A DNA stretch of 64,000 nt, from assembly GCF_000185145.2 (NCBI RefSeq), contig NZ_GL833119.1, positions 1,294,668-1,358,667 on the forward strand. The letters run 5' to 3'. Shown piece by piece: positions 51,409-59,578 of the stretch. The stretch comes from Hoylesella oralis ATCC 33269 (GTDB taxonomy: Bacteria > Bacteroidota > Bacteroidia > Bacteroidales > Bacteroidaceae). The translations under genes were made by a program, and so were the position numbers. A model generated the notes under the pieces. It searched no databases. It was not told the origin of the DNA and saw nothing but the letters and a program-made list of their open reading frames with translations. The first letter of the stretch is position 1; each line of letters opens with the position of its first letter.

Positions 51409-52395
51409 TTAAATGAATTTATCACCAACGTAGATGACCTGCGAACCGAAATTATCAAAACCGAAAGTTATTTCTTCGAAATCGGTCATGCATTTTCGGA
51501 AAGAGTCTTGTTTTTCCTTAGGGCAGTAAAATAATATAAATCCAGCTCCACCTGCGCCAAGAAGTTTTCCTCCCAAAGCTCCTGCCTCAATACCTTTGTT
51601 ATAGATGTGATCAATATTGTTATTGGATATTCCCGATACAAGTGAACGCTTGAGTTTCCATCCCTCATCCAATATTCTTCCAAAGTCGTCTATCTGATCT
51701 TCTTGAATCGATTTGCGTAAATCATCTGCCAAAATAACCATTCTCTTTTGAATTTGAAATTTCTCTTGTGCATCGATTGCTTTAGATTGACTTTTGAGAA
51801 TATCATTAGCAGAATGTTCACCACCAATATATATAAGAACAAGATTCTCTTCTAATTGCTTTTTAGTGGTTGATTTCATTAAGACTTTTTCGACTTTCAC
51901 CGTGTCATCGGGATAGAATATGATATAGTTCATTCCTCCATATGCTGCAGCATATTGGTCTTGTTTGCCTATGGGGCTCCCTATTTTTGTGATTTCTGTT
52001 TCGCAGGCAAGGGAGGCTAACTTGTCTGCACTGGAATACTTGCCAAGATATGCTCTTACAGCATTAAGTAGACCTACAGTAAAAGAACTGCTGGATCCCA
52101 TCCCCGTTCCGGCTGGAATATCTGCAATGGAATTTATATCGACGCCTACAAGATTATACATGCTGAGTACCTCCCTGAAGATAGGGTGTTGGATATCTTT
52201 TATCTGTCCAACGAGCTCTGTCTTTGAATATTTAAGTTGGATTTTATTTTTATTGAAAAAAGGATGAATAACTAAATACATATATTTGTCAATAGTTGTA
52301 CTTAGTACCGCTCCTTGCTCTTTATGAAAGAAAGCAGGTAAATCAGAACCACCGCCGGCAAAGGATATTCTAAAAGGTGTCTTTGTTATGATCAT
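51409..52395 (-). CDS. hddA: D-glycero-alpha-D-manno-heptose 7-phosphate kinase
   Basis: A 328-aa GHMP-family kinase. The N-terminal TPFRISFAGGGSDLPAFF is characteristic of HddA. The GHMP ATP loop is PAGTGMGSSSSFTVG, and GSPIGKQDQYAAAYGGMN follows, then the C-terminal KLLGAGGAGFILFY. It phosphorylates the anomeric position to give heptose 1,7-bisphosphate (alpha form). The neighbouring nucleotidyltransferase and GmhB make this assignment much stronger than for an isolated GHMP kinase. Start and stop are separated by 3 bp from the upstream gene. Confidence 0.92.
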   Translation of the reverse strand: MIITKTPFRISFAGGGSDLPAFFHKEQGAVLSTTIDKYMYLVIHPFFNKNKIQLKYSKTELVGQIKDIQHPIFREVLSMYNLVGVDINSIADIPAGTGMGSSSSFTVGLLNAVRAYLGKYSSADKLASLACETEITKIGSPIGKQDQYAAAYGGMNYIIFYPDDTVKVEKVLMKSTTKKQLEENLVLIYIGGEHSANDILKSQSKAIDAQEKFQIQKRMVILADDLRKSIQEDQIDDFGRILDEGWKLKRSLVSGISNNNIDHIYNKGIEAGALGGKLLGAGGAGFILFYCPKEKQDSFRKCMTDFEEITFGFDNFGSQVIYVGDKFI

Positions 52396-52398
52396 TTT

Positions 52399-53649
52399 CT
52401 AAATTTCTTTTTTCAATGCTGTCAAAAGAGCACCGGGGATATTAGTCGGAATTAAGATTGAGCGCTTTACATGTGCATTAGTTCCTGCAGAAATATCACT
52501 TTCTCTATCTCCAATCATAATAGATTCTGCCAAGTTGATATTTAATTCTTTTGCAGCTTTTAGAAGAAGCCCAGGAGCAGGTTTGCGACATTCACATTGA
52601 ATTTTATATTCTTTTCGTTCTTCTGGATAACCACTGTCCGGGTGATGTGGACAGAAGTATAGAGCATCAATATATGTATGCTTTTTACCTAATAACGTTT
52701 CCATTTTTGCATTTATTGTGTCAAGTTCATTGAAAGTACAAAGATTTCTTGCAATGACAGATTGATTAGTGACTATAATAGCAAGATAACCTTTTTGATG
52801 AATATAGTTAAGCCCTTTTTCTACTTGTTCTATAAGTTCCATTTTATCAAGTGTGAAGACTAAACCATTGTCAATATTGAGCACACCATCTCTATCAAGA
52901 AATACAGCTTTACGTTTATGGTCCATATTCAATGCCTGTACTCTTCCAGTTTCCCAATCATGGCATACGGCATAATAACGCTTTGGGGTTCCCATATCTT
53001 TTACATATTCAGAAGAGACATATCCATAAAGTTTCATGTTTTTTTTTATACATTTTGGAAAAATATCCTTTTCTATATGAGTCTTTTTCCCGCGTTCTAT
53101 GAGATTGATAATTTTTTTATTAAAAATGAAAAGTGCAGCATTAACGATATTATGACTAATAAAATTCTTAGAATGGGGTTTATGTGCAAAGTTCTTAATG
53201 CGATTATCCTTACCAAGGATAACTATATCTGAATCGAAAGGATGATCGTTGGGATGCACAAATAGAGTTGCGTCGGCATGATGTGAAAAATGGTAATCCA
53301 GCATTCGATTCATATCGATATCCATAATAGTATCACCGTAGAAAATAAAGAAATCGTTTGACAATAAATCTTTTATTTCTGCTAATGCTCCTGCTGTACC
53401 TAAAGGTCTATTTTCATGATAGTAATCTATATGGATATTCCATTTGCTACCATCACCAAAATATTCCTGTATCTGATTTCCCAAATAACCAATTAGAAAA
53501 ATAAATTCAGAATAACCATACTTTTTGGCCATTTCTATTTGACGTTCTAATACAGGTTTTCCACATACAGGAATCATGGCTTTCGGTATTTCTTTATTGA
53601 CAGATGCTATACGAGTACCTTGTCCGCCAGCTATAATAATGACTTTCAT
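52399..53649 (-). CDS. fused heptose-1-phosphate guanylyltransferase (HddC) and heptose-bisphosphate phosphatase (GmhB)
   Basis: A 416-aa bifunctional protein. Residues 1 to about 235 are a sugar nucleotidyltransferase: IIIAGGQGTRIASV (signature at 8-14), the KAMIPV lysine, LGTAGAL, FYGDTIMDID. Residues from about 243 are a HAD phosphatase of the GmhB type: AVFLDRDGVLN (nucleophile near 249, acid/base two later), VTNQS, a zinc loop with CPHH and CECRKPAPG, and MIGDRESD. The two halves catalyse removal of the 7-phosphate from heptose bisphosphate and then transfer of GMP, giving GDP-heptose. The order nucleotidyltransferase-phosphatase is unusual. GMP rather than AMP transfer is inferred from the HddA partner. 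Confidence 0.88.
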   Translation of the reverse strand: MKVIIIAGGQGTRIASVNKEIPKAMIPVCGKPVLERQIEMAKKYGYSEFIFLIGYLGNQIQEYFGDGSKWNIHIDYYHENRPLGTAGALAEIKDLLSNDFFIFYGDTIMDIDMNRMLDYHFSHHADATLFVHPNDHPFDSDIVILGKDNRIKNFAHKPHSKNFISHNIVNAALFIFNKKIINLIERGKKTHIEKDIFPKCIKKNMKLYGYVSSEYVKDMGTPKRYYAVCHDWETGRVQALNMDHKRKAVFLDRDGVLNIDNGLVFTLDKMELIEQVEKGLNYIHQKGYLAIIVTNQSVIARNLCTFNELDTINAKMETLLGKKHTYIDALYFCPHHPDSGYPEERKEYKIQCECRKPAPGLLLKAAKELNINLAESIMIGDRESDISAGTNAHVKRSILIPTNIPGALLTALKKEI

Positions 53650-54581
53650 TTGCCTAAACCTTTTTGAATAGCTATTCTGACAGCCTCATTGGAAGTCTTA
53701 GGATTCTCCCATCCTAAAGCATTGACTTTAGAAACATCATATCTGAATTCTGGAACATCGCCTGTCCACCCACGGTCTCCGCCAGTGTATTTTATTGTAG
53801 CATTCAATCCCATTTCCTCAATAACCATCGCAGCTATTTCTTTGACTTTAGTACGACTTTCAGAGCCAAGATTGTAAACGTTGTATCCTTTATTAGAATG
53901 ATGGATAATGAACTGAATGCCATCTATAAGATCCCTAACGTAAATGTATGGTTTACATTGTTCTCCATTTCCTAGAACTTCGAGTTCATTTGGATTATTG
54001 TGGAGTTTTTTTATAAAGTCGAATATCACGCCATGTGTAAATCTTTCACCGACAACGTTTGGAAAACGAGCAATCCATGTTTGAATATTATAAGTATTAC
54101 TGAAAGCACTGATAAATGCTTCACTTGCTAGTTTCCCAGCACCATAATTGGAAACAGGATTCAGTGGACCGAAATTCTCATCTAATTTACCTGTAGTTTC
54201 ACCAAATATGGCCGAAGTGGAGGCAAAAAAAAGTTTTTTTACTTTAAACTCTTTCATGAGTAAAAGCAGATGGAAAGTTGTATTAAAGGTAAGATTATAA
54301 TCAACAAGAGGATCATCCCCTCCTTTTTGGATATCAGAATTTGCAGCAAGATGATAAACCATGTCAAATTCATATTCTTTAAATATATGTCGCATTGTCT
54401 CTGTATGGAGAATGTCAACTTTAAAGAATTTGAAGTTTTTATCTTTTAATAGATGAATAATATTTTCTTTTTTTCCTAATACGAGATTATCTATGGCTAT
54501 AATCATATTATCCTCAGATATGAGTCTGTCACATAGATGAGAACCTATAAATCCCGCTCCTCCGGTGATTAGTATTTTCAT
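53646..54581 (-). CDS. NAD-dependent nucleotide-sugar epimerase/dehydratase (SDR family)
   Basis: A 311-aa extended SDR enzyme. The NAD loop TGGAGFIGSHLCD is at residues 7-19, DMVYHLAANSD follows, the catalytic Ser/Thr is in FFASTSAIFGE, and Y-x-x-x-K is in VSNYGAGKLASE. The C-terminal GDVPEFRYDVSK resembles UDP-glucose 4-epimerases. In this setting it may act on UDP-sugar or modify GDP-heptose; the substrate cannot be read from the sequence. It overlaps the hddC-gmhB gene by 4 bp. Confidence 0.88.
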   Translation of the reverse strand: MKILITGGAGFIGSHLCDRLISEDNMIIAIDNLVLGKKENIIHLLKDKNFKFFKVDILHTETMRHIFKEYEFDMVYHLAANSDIQKGGDDPLVDYNLTFNTTFHLLLLMKEFKVKKLFFASTSAIFGETTGKLDENFGPLNPVSNYGAGKLASEAFISAFSNTYNIQTWIARFPNVVGERFTHGVIFDFIKKLHNNPNELEVLGNGEQCKPYIYVRDLIDGIQFIIHHSNKGYNVYNLGSESRTKVKEIAAMVIEEMGLNATIKYTGGDRGWTGDVPEFRYDVSKVNALGWENPKTSNEAVRIAIQKGLGK

Positions 54582-54583
54582 TA

Positions 54584-55438
54584 TTATTTGGTTTTAATTC
54601 CTTTGTTTATGCCTAATAAAATATTTATTAAATTTTTGAATCTTGGGGTTACAAATATTGGATAATAAAATAATTTAATGATATATTTTCCACCATTGTA
54701 AAGTAACCATTTTTTAGGTACATATTTTTTTTTAAAAAGCCATAAATAATTTCTATATTGATAAAATAGCCTATTAGAAGAACCGATAGATATTGACCTC
54801 TTTCCAATTTTTCTGCTTGATTTGCCTAATTTATGATAAATAATAACTTCTCTGTCTTGGTAGAAATGAACATCTTTTTTGCTTGTTGCTCGCCAGCACC
54901 ATTCACAATCAACATCATCTATAAAAAGTGATTCGCACATCAGACCAACCTCCTCAAAAAGTTTTGCAGGAATTAGTGATATAGAATTCATTAAATAGGT
55001 TAGTTGATAAACTTTGAAGTGAGAAATTCTCCTAATAAGATTTGGATAGGTTGAAATTGGTCTGCCAGTTAAAAGATCAAATGCAGAAGAGCCGATGCCA
55101 CCAATTTCATTATCCCATTCTTTAAGTAATAAATACTTGTTAGTAAGTGCCTTTATAGCATTGTCGGGAATAGAACTATCAGGATCGGCAAAGGCGATAA
55201 GATCGGGTTTTTCCGCCAGTGCATACTTCAATCCTATATTTTGGGCAGTAGCGATACCAAGATTCTTATGCTGTGGTAAATATATGACATTTTCCCATTT
55301 ACAGAATCTCTCTTCATATGAATTTGCAGAATTGTCAATTAAGTAGATTCTGTCTACCTGTTTAGAAAGTTTTGTGATATTATTTTCTGCTTCTTGGGTA
55401 TTGTCGTTGTATAGTACTACAATAGCTATCGTTGCCAT
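54584..55438 (-). CDS. glycosyltransferase family 2, rhamnosyltransferase-like
   Basis: A 284-aa GT2 protein: VVLYNDNTQEAENNIT, LIDNSANS, the conserved HKNLGIATAQNIGLKYAL, FADPDSSIP, and FIDDVDCEWCWRAT near the middle. The last motif is common in bacterial rhamnosyl- and related transferases. The acceptor is unknown. It has a likely own -7 box just upstream (55459-55466), so it may also start an internal transcript. Confidence 0.86.
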   Translation of the reverse strand: MATIAIVVLYNDNTQEAENNITKLSKQVDRIYLIDNSANSYEERFCKWENVIYLPQHKNLGIATAQNIGLKYALAEKPDLIAFADPDSSIPDNAIKALTNKYLLLKEWDNEIGGIGSSAFDLLTGRPISTYPNLIRRISHFKVYQLTYLMNSISLIPAKLFEEVGLMCESLFIDDVDCEWCWRATSKKDVHFYQDREVIIYHKLGKSSRKIGKRSISIGSSNRLFYQYRNYLWLFKKKYVPKKWLLYNGGKYIIKLFYYPIFVTPRFKNLINILLGINKGIKTK

Positions 55439-55458
55439 AAATATCTTTTTATTCTTTG

Positions 55459-55466
55459 CAAAAATA
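55459..55466 (-). promoter_or_regulatory. internal -7 box in the polysaccharide locus
   Basis: The minus strand reads TATTTTTG (TAnnTTTG), 21 bp upstream of the rhamnosyltransferase-like gene. In such AT-rich DNA a chance match is quite possible. Confidence 0.4.
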
Positions 55467-55492
55467 CTAATTTTTAATGATTAAACCAAAGA

Positions 55493-56698
55493 TTATGATG
55501 GACTTTTTGGCAACAAGGTTATTGTAGTTTGTGATATTATAATGATCAAAAGAGTGTATTGTACGAAAGTCGCTATGCTCATAATAAAATCTTCGTGATA
55601 AAATTGTACAAAAAGGACTTTTACAATGAAAGCATAGATGCATCCTGCGATAAAACTACCGCTTTTGAATTTATGATATATATACCCAAACATTGTACCA
55701 TATGTAATACCGAAATAAGCGATGCCAATATATCCGAAATCTTCATAAAAGGGCATAAAAATGGTGTATACATTTGTTGGTAAAGGAACCCAAACCCATT
55801 CTTGGAGTCTTTGATATACAATAAAATTTCCAATATCAAGATTATGTAAAATACCATAAAAGTATTCAAATGTATGAGCTCCGAATTGATTGGATAAATC
55901 TTCTGTTACATATTCAAAAGCTACTGCAGGTGACAATATATATACACCAATAAAATCAATGAAAGACATACTCTCAACTGTCACGTCCGATTTTATTTCT
56001 TTTGAAAAGTTAATTAAGAAAAATAGAATTACAATAGCCCCTAATGTCGTAATTATTGAGCGTGGCTTTATGATTTTTTTCTCAAAAAGTATGAATAGAG
56101 TAGATATTACTAACATGAATATTCCATTTTTTTCCATTAGGGCGAATTGCCCCATGAGGTAAGCAATTAATATGAGTGTAATTTGCCATAAAGGAATCCG
56201 AGGATATTTCCATAATGCGATAACAAAAAGAGCTTGATTTAGAATGTAAGTATATTTTATTATTCCGAAATCGTATTCTTGTGAAGTTGCCAATATACGT
56301 AAATTATACAATAAATCTGTCGAGTCAAACATTGTAACTACCTTTAGGATTTGGTATAGATATAATGGCGTAGCTATTAATGTTAGAAAAAATAATATAT
56401 AGAAAAGTGTATAATTGATATCTATAGTACCAATTTTAGAGGCTTTCTTTCTATATTGAGTTGGGAGAAGAACATATGTCGTAATTGAAGAGAAACAGAA
56501 AATTGGCACCCAAATCAGCAAACAAGTGTAGAAATGCTTTCCTATAGGATATAATAATCCATTCTCGAATTGAAACATGGACATAATCCCAAACCAGACA
56601 AGTGTGGTTATAAACCATGGAGAAAAATAATCGCCTATTTTGAAATAGTGAAATAAAACGAGTAAAAAAACTAAGAATATAATTATAATCCAGTCCAT
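55493..56698 (-). CDS. O-antigen/capsule polymerase (Wzy-like)
   Basis: A 401-aa inner membrane protein with about 10-11 hydrophobic segments, starting MDWIIIIFLVFLLVLFHYF. A large periplasmic loop lies in the second half (LSNQFGAHTFEYFYGIL to VWVPLPTNVYTIFMPFYEDF). Wzy polymerases share topology rather than sequence. Size, topology, the position between Wzz and glycosyltransferases and the absence of any other polymerase candidate support the call. The segment around NVYTIFMPFYEDFGYIG resembles O-antigen polymerases of the Wzy_C/EpsG-like type. Confidence 0.78.
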   Translation of the reverse strand: MDWIIIIFLVFLLVLFHYFKIGDYFSPWFITTLVWFGIMSMFQFENGLLYPIGKHFYTCLLIWVPIFCFSSITTYVLLPTQYRKKASKIGTIDINYTLFYILFFLTLIATPLYLYQILKVVTMFDSTDLLYNLRILATSQEYDFGIIKYTYILNQALFVIALWKYPRIPLWQITLILIAYLMGQFALMEKNGIFMLVISTLFILFEKKIIKPRSIITTLGAIVILFFLINFSKEIKSDVTVESMSFIDFIGVYILSPAVAFEYVTEDLSNQFGAHTFEYFYGILHNLDIGNFIVYQRLQEWVWVPLPTNVYTIFMPFYEDFGYIGIAYFGITYGTMFGYIYHKFKSGSFIAGCIYAFIVKVLFVQFYHEDFIMSIATFVQYTLLIIIISQTTITLLPKSPS

Positions 56699-56708
56699 TA
56701 TTCACTTT

Positions 56709-57734
56709 TTATTGGTTCGTTCTTTTATATTTTAATTTTTCTAATAAAAGAATTTTCCATGTAGTTATTATAAATCCGACACTTAAAATCGTGAAAAAAT
56801 AGGGAATAGGTTTGGGGGATATTGGTTTTAATGGGATATATGGTTTTCTTATTATAGAGAAAGTAGGAGTATTTTTTATTGATAAGAATTTGTATCGTTG
56901 TTCTTTAGTGCACGCCTTTTGATATAGTTCAAAAGCATGGTCCCTTTCTTCTCTCAATTGATTTAATTTTGTGATTATACTTGGGAGTGTCGGATCGGTG
57001 TTTGTCTCTATTAAGTTCGCATATGATTTTTGGAGACGATGGTATATTATGCCAGCATCTTTGCGTTCTCTGGTTGCGTTAATTAACCTTTTTTTATTGA
57101 GATCGTATTTTTGATCAGCCAGTCTTTTTTGAAGTTGCTTTTGTATAGATATGACTATTGTATAAGCTACAATCGGGTTTTTATCGGTGTATTGGATAGT
57201 GATTGTATGATTAAATGGAGTTATAGAATATTTTATATTATTTTGTATTATTTTTATGATTCTCATATAATCATTTATTTCCGTTCCCATAATTTTTTCG
57301 TAGAACCATTCTATTATTGTCGCTTTATGAGTTTTTTTTATATGGTAAAACAAATTGTAATTATATTTTTTTATATTAGTCTGGGAAATCTTAATTGCAA
57401 ATTCTTGAGATGAAAGAAAATAAGGATAAACTTCAGGATTATTTATACCTTTCTCTTGTAAGGAAGGAATTACTCCCTTATTAACCAAAGCAGCAAAATT
57501 GCTTAATCCGATAAGGATATCTGTTTCTTTTGGTTCATCCGAAATTTTAATTTGGGATGCATACATTTTAGGCATGGAAAGACATAAAATAATATCAATT
57601 AATATGCATAGTGCTATAGTTATGAAATATGAAGTTTTGTTTTTTTTTAATATACTCCATAAACTTGTTGAATTGTTCTTTTGAAAGGTATTCTCTTTAT
57701 CCATCGACTTGTTGATTTTAGAAACAGTTCGCAT
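56709..57734 (-). CDS. Wzz-like chain-length determinant protein (second copy)
   Basis: A 341-aa protein with two membrane segments (YFITIALCILIDIILCLSM and a C-terminal FFTILSVGFIITTWKILLL) bracketing a periplasmic helical domain rich in Lys/Gln. This is the Wzz/polysaccharide co-polymerase layout. The second helix is preceded by a Pro-rich stretch (PLKPISPKPIP), as usual. No cytoplasmic tyrosine kinase domain follows. The start at 57734 overlaps the upstream wzz-like gene by 17 bp; an ATG at 57704 (MDKENTFQK) is also possible. It is distinct in sequence from the other copy. Confidence 0.82.
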   Translation of the reverse strand: MRTVSKINKSMDKENTFQKNNSTSLWSILKKNKTSYFITIALCILIDIILCLSMPKMYASQIKISDEPKETDILIGLSNFAALVNKGVIPSLQEKGINNPEVYPYFLSSQEFAIKISQTNIKKYNYNLFYHIKKTHKATIIEWFYEKIMGTEINDYMRIIKIIQNNIKYSITPFNHTITIQYTDKNPIVAYTIVISIQKQLQKRLADQKYDLNKKRLINATRERKDAGIIYHRLQKSYANLIETNTDPTLPSIITKLNQLREERDHAFELYQKACTKEQRYKFLSIKNTPTFSIIRKPYIPLKPISPKPIPYFFTILSVGFIITTWKILLLEKLKYKRTNQ

Positions 57735-58800
57735 CTTTTTGGAAAAGTTCTTCTCTTTTCTTATACAGTAGAATGCTAATTCTTAGGCAAAATCCGATAA
57801 ATATGAATTCAAGCAGAATGAGTATTTTCGGTTTATTGCTATGTTTAATAGGAACTGTAGCAGACTGAAGTACTGTAAAAACAGGTGTTTTCTCTTGTAC
57901 TTTTGCTTTAGATAATTGGAGTTGCTGTACTACTTGTGTGTAAATATTATAGCGTAGTTGCATTTCATTTTCCAAATCCTCCTGCTTACTTTTATAGCTT
58001 TGAAGAAGTAGATCTTCGTTTGCATCTGAGTAAGAAGCATATTGCAATCTTGCCTGAGTATATTGCATTTTGGCTTCCTTGTAAAGTTGTTCCATATATG
58101 CTAAGTCGTTACGCGCCTTATTTGTCCGATATTGGGTGATAAAAGATTTTAATTTTTCTTTTACAGAATCTGCAAGTATAGCTGAAATGAGTGGATCTTG
58201 GGCTGTTACTTCTATAGTAATAACATTTGTCTTTTTATCAACTTGGCAATTAATGTCTTTTTCGATAGATGTCGCAATATCGTATTGTTCTTTAGAAGGT
58301 TCAAAAGCATTATTCTGATATGTTTTTTTATCCTTTGAAGTCCCCTTGTTATTAAAAAGAGATTGAAACCATTTGAGAGGGTAATACCACCATGAAATCT
58401 TTTGGAATTTCAATTTGTAGTTATAATATGAAGAATTTATTGTTCCGTCAATAGTATGTACTTGGATAGGGAATAAGCTGAATAAGAAATCCATAGATCC
58501 CATCAAATCCGGATATATTTCTGGATAGATGGCATCGTTTGCATTACCAAAATTCATGTCCATACCAATCATAGAGGCAAGCGATGACATATTTGAAGTA
58601 AGATTACTTGTATTGGGTATCTCTGGGGCCAGCATAACTTTAGCTTTATATATCTTTGGTATACTGAAAGAAATAATAATACCTACGATTGCGAAAGCGA
58701 TAATGAATTGGATCATTTTTTTTTGATCGCTTTTTATAATGTACAGTATATTGGAAATACTGATATTCGATTTATGTGTTTTATCTTCCATTTGTATCAA
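57718..58800 (-). CDS. Wzz-like chain-length determinant protein (first copy)
   Basis: A 360-aa polysaccharide co-polymerase. The first membrane helix is at about residues 32-50 (FIIAFAIVGIIISFSIP), followed by KIYKAKVMLAPE, the standard Wzz start. A periplasmic domain with coiled coil (YMEQLYKEAKMQYTQARLQ) follows, then VLQSATVPIKHSNKPK and the second helix ILLEFIFIGFCLRISILLY. It controls the length of the polymer with Wzy. It lies 7 bp after the glycosyltransferase gene. Confidence 0.88.
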   Translation of the reverse strand: MIQMEDKTHKSNISISNILYIIKSDQKKMIQFIIAFAIVGIIISFSIPKIYKAKVMLAPEIPNTSNLTSNMSSLASMIGMDMNFGNANDAIYPEIYPDLMGSMDFLFSLFPIQVHTIDGTINSSYYNYKLKFQKISWWYYPLKWFQSLFNNKGTSKDKKTYQNNAFEPSKEQYDIATSIEKDINCQVDKKTNVITIEVTAQDPLISAILADSVKEKLKSFITQYRTNKARNDLAYMEQLYKEAKMQYTQARLQYASYSDANEDLLLQSYKSKQEDLENEMQLRYNIYTQVVQQLQLSKAKVQEKTPVFTVLQSATVPIKHSNKPKILILLEFIFIGFCLRISILLYKKREELFQKDANCF

Positions 58801-58807
58801 TTTTAAA

Positions 58808-59578
58808 CTAAGATTCTATTTTTATAAACTCACGTCTAAGTATAATTTGTTTTATTAAACGTTTAATTTTATACGGTATTGCATTTTTTATTACAGCTTT
58901 ATGATAATTAAAAAAGGCATGATTCATACTTTCTATTCTGAATGCAACTTTTAACCCTTGTGAACATTCATCGCACCAAGTATTATTTTGTGAGACTCCT
59001 CCACAAGCGTTTATGGAGATAGGAAACGGTGCCTTGAAATATTCTTCATTAGGTATCATTAATAGGAATTGTAAATCTGAGCAAATATAGGGCTTTGTAA
59101 CAAGATAGAGTCCATACTGCGCATGGAGTTTTTTTCTATAAATACAGGATTGGTGCATGAGTGTTCCCTTAGAGCGATCCATGTAACAAATATATTTGAA
59201 ACCATCATAAGTCTTTGCCCAATAGTCGGAATAGATAACAGAGATAGAGGCAGGAATATTTTCTTTAAATATATTTTCTAAAACGTATTTATCTGTGAAA
59301 GTATCTCCGGCATTCATACATATGATCCATTCTCCTGTAGCTTTTGAGATACCTTTGTTGATGGCATCATATATGCCATTGTCAGGTTCGCTTACAAATA
59401 TATCTATAAATTCTTGGTAATTATCTATAAGGTCGGTACTTCCGTCCCTACTTCCTCCATCAATAATGATAAATTCTTTACTATTATATATCTGGGAACC
59501 TACACTTCTTATGGTTTGCTCCAATCCACTTTTATTGTTATAGCAAATTGTGATAATTGATATTTTTATTTTTTCCAT
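58808..59578 (-). CDS. glycosyltransferase family 2 (WcaE-like)
   Basis: A 256-aa GT2 protein. Motifs are ISIITICYNNKSGLEQTIRS, FIIIDGGSRDGSTDLI, SEPDNGIYDAINKGISKATG and IICMNAGDTF. The I-I-D-G-x-S-x-D-G and S-E-x-D-x-G-I-Y-D-A-x-N-K-G pattern is typical of the WcaE/Cps-type subgroup. It overlaps the flippase gene by 13 bp. Confidence 0.88.
   Translation of the reverse strand: MEKIKISIITICYNNKSGLEQTIRSVGSQIYNSKEFIIIDGGSRDGSTDLIDNYQEFIDIFVSEPDNGIYDAINKGISKATGEWIICMNAGDTFTDKYVLENIFKENIPASISVIYSDYWAKTYDGFKYICYMDRSKGTLMHQSCIYRKKLHAQYGLYLVTKPYICSDLQFLLMIPNEEYFKAPFPISINACGGVSQNNTWCDECSQGLKVAFRIESMNHAFFNYHKAVIKNAIPYKIKRLIKQIILRREFIKIES

Noticed and set aside
51399..51458. Longer gmhA start (MIISVRRSS)
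   Set aside because: It overlaps the 3' end of hddA and adds residues not found in the family; the ATG at 51398 matches the usual GmhA start.
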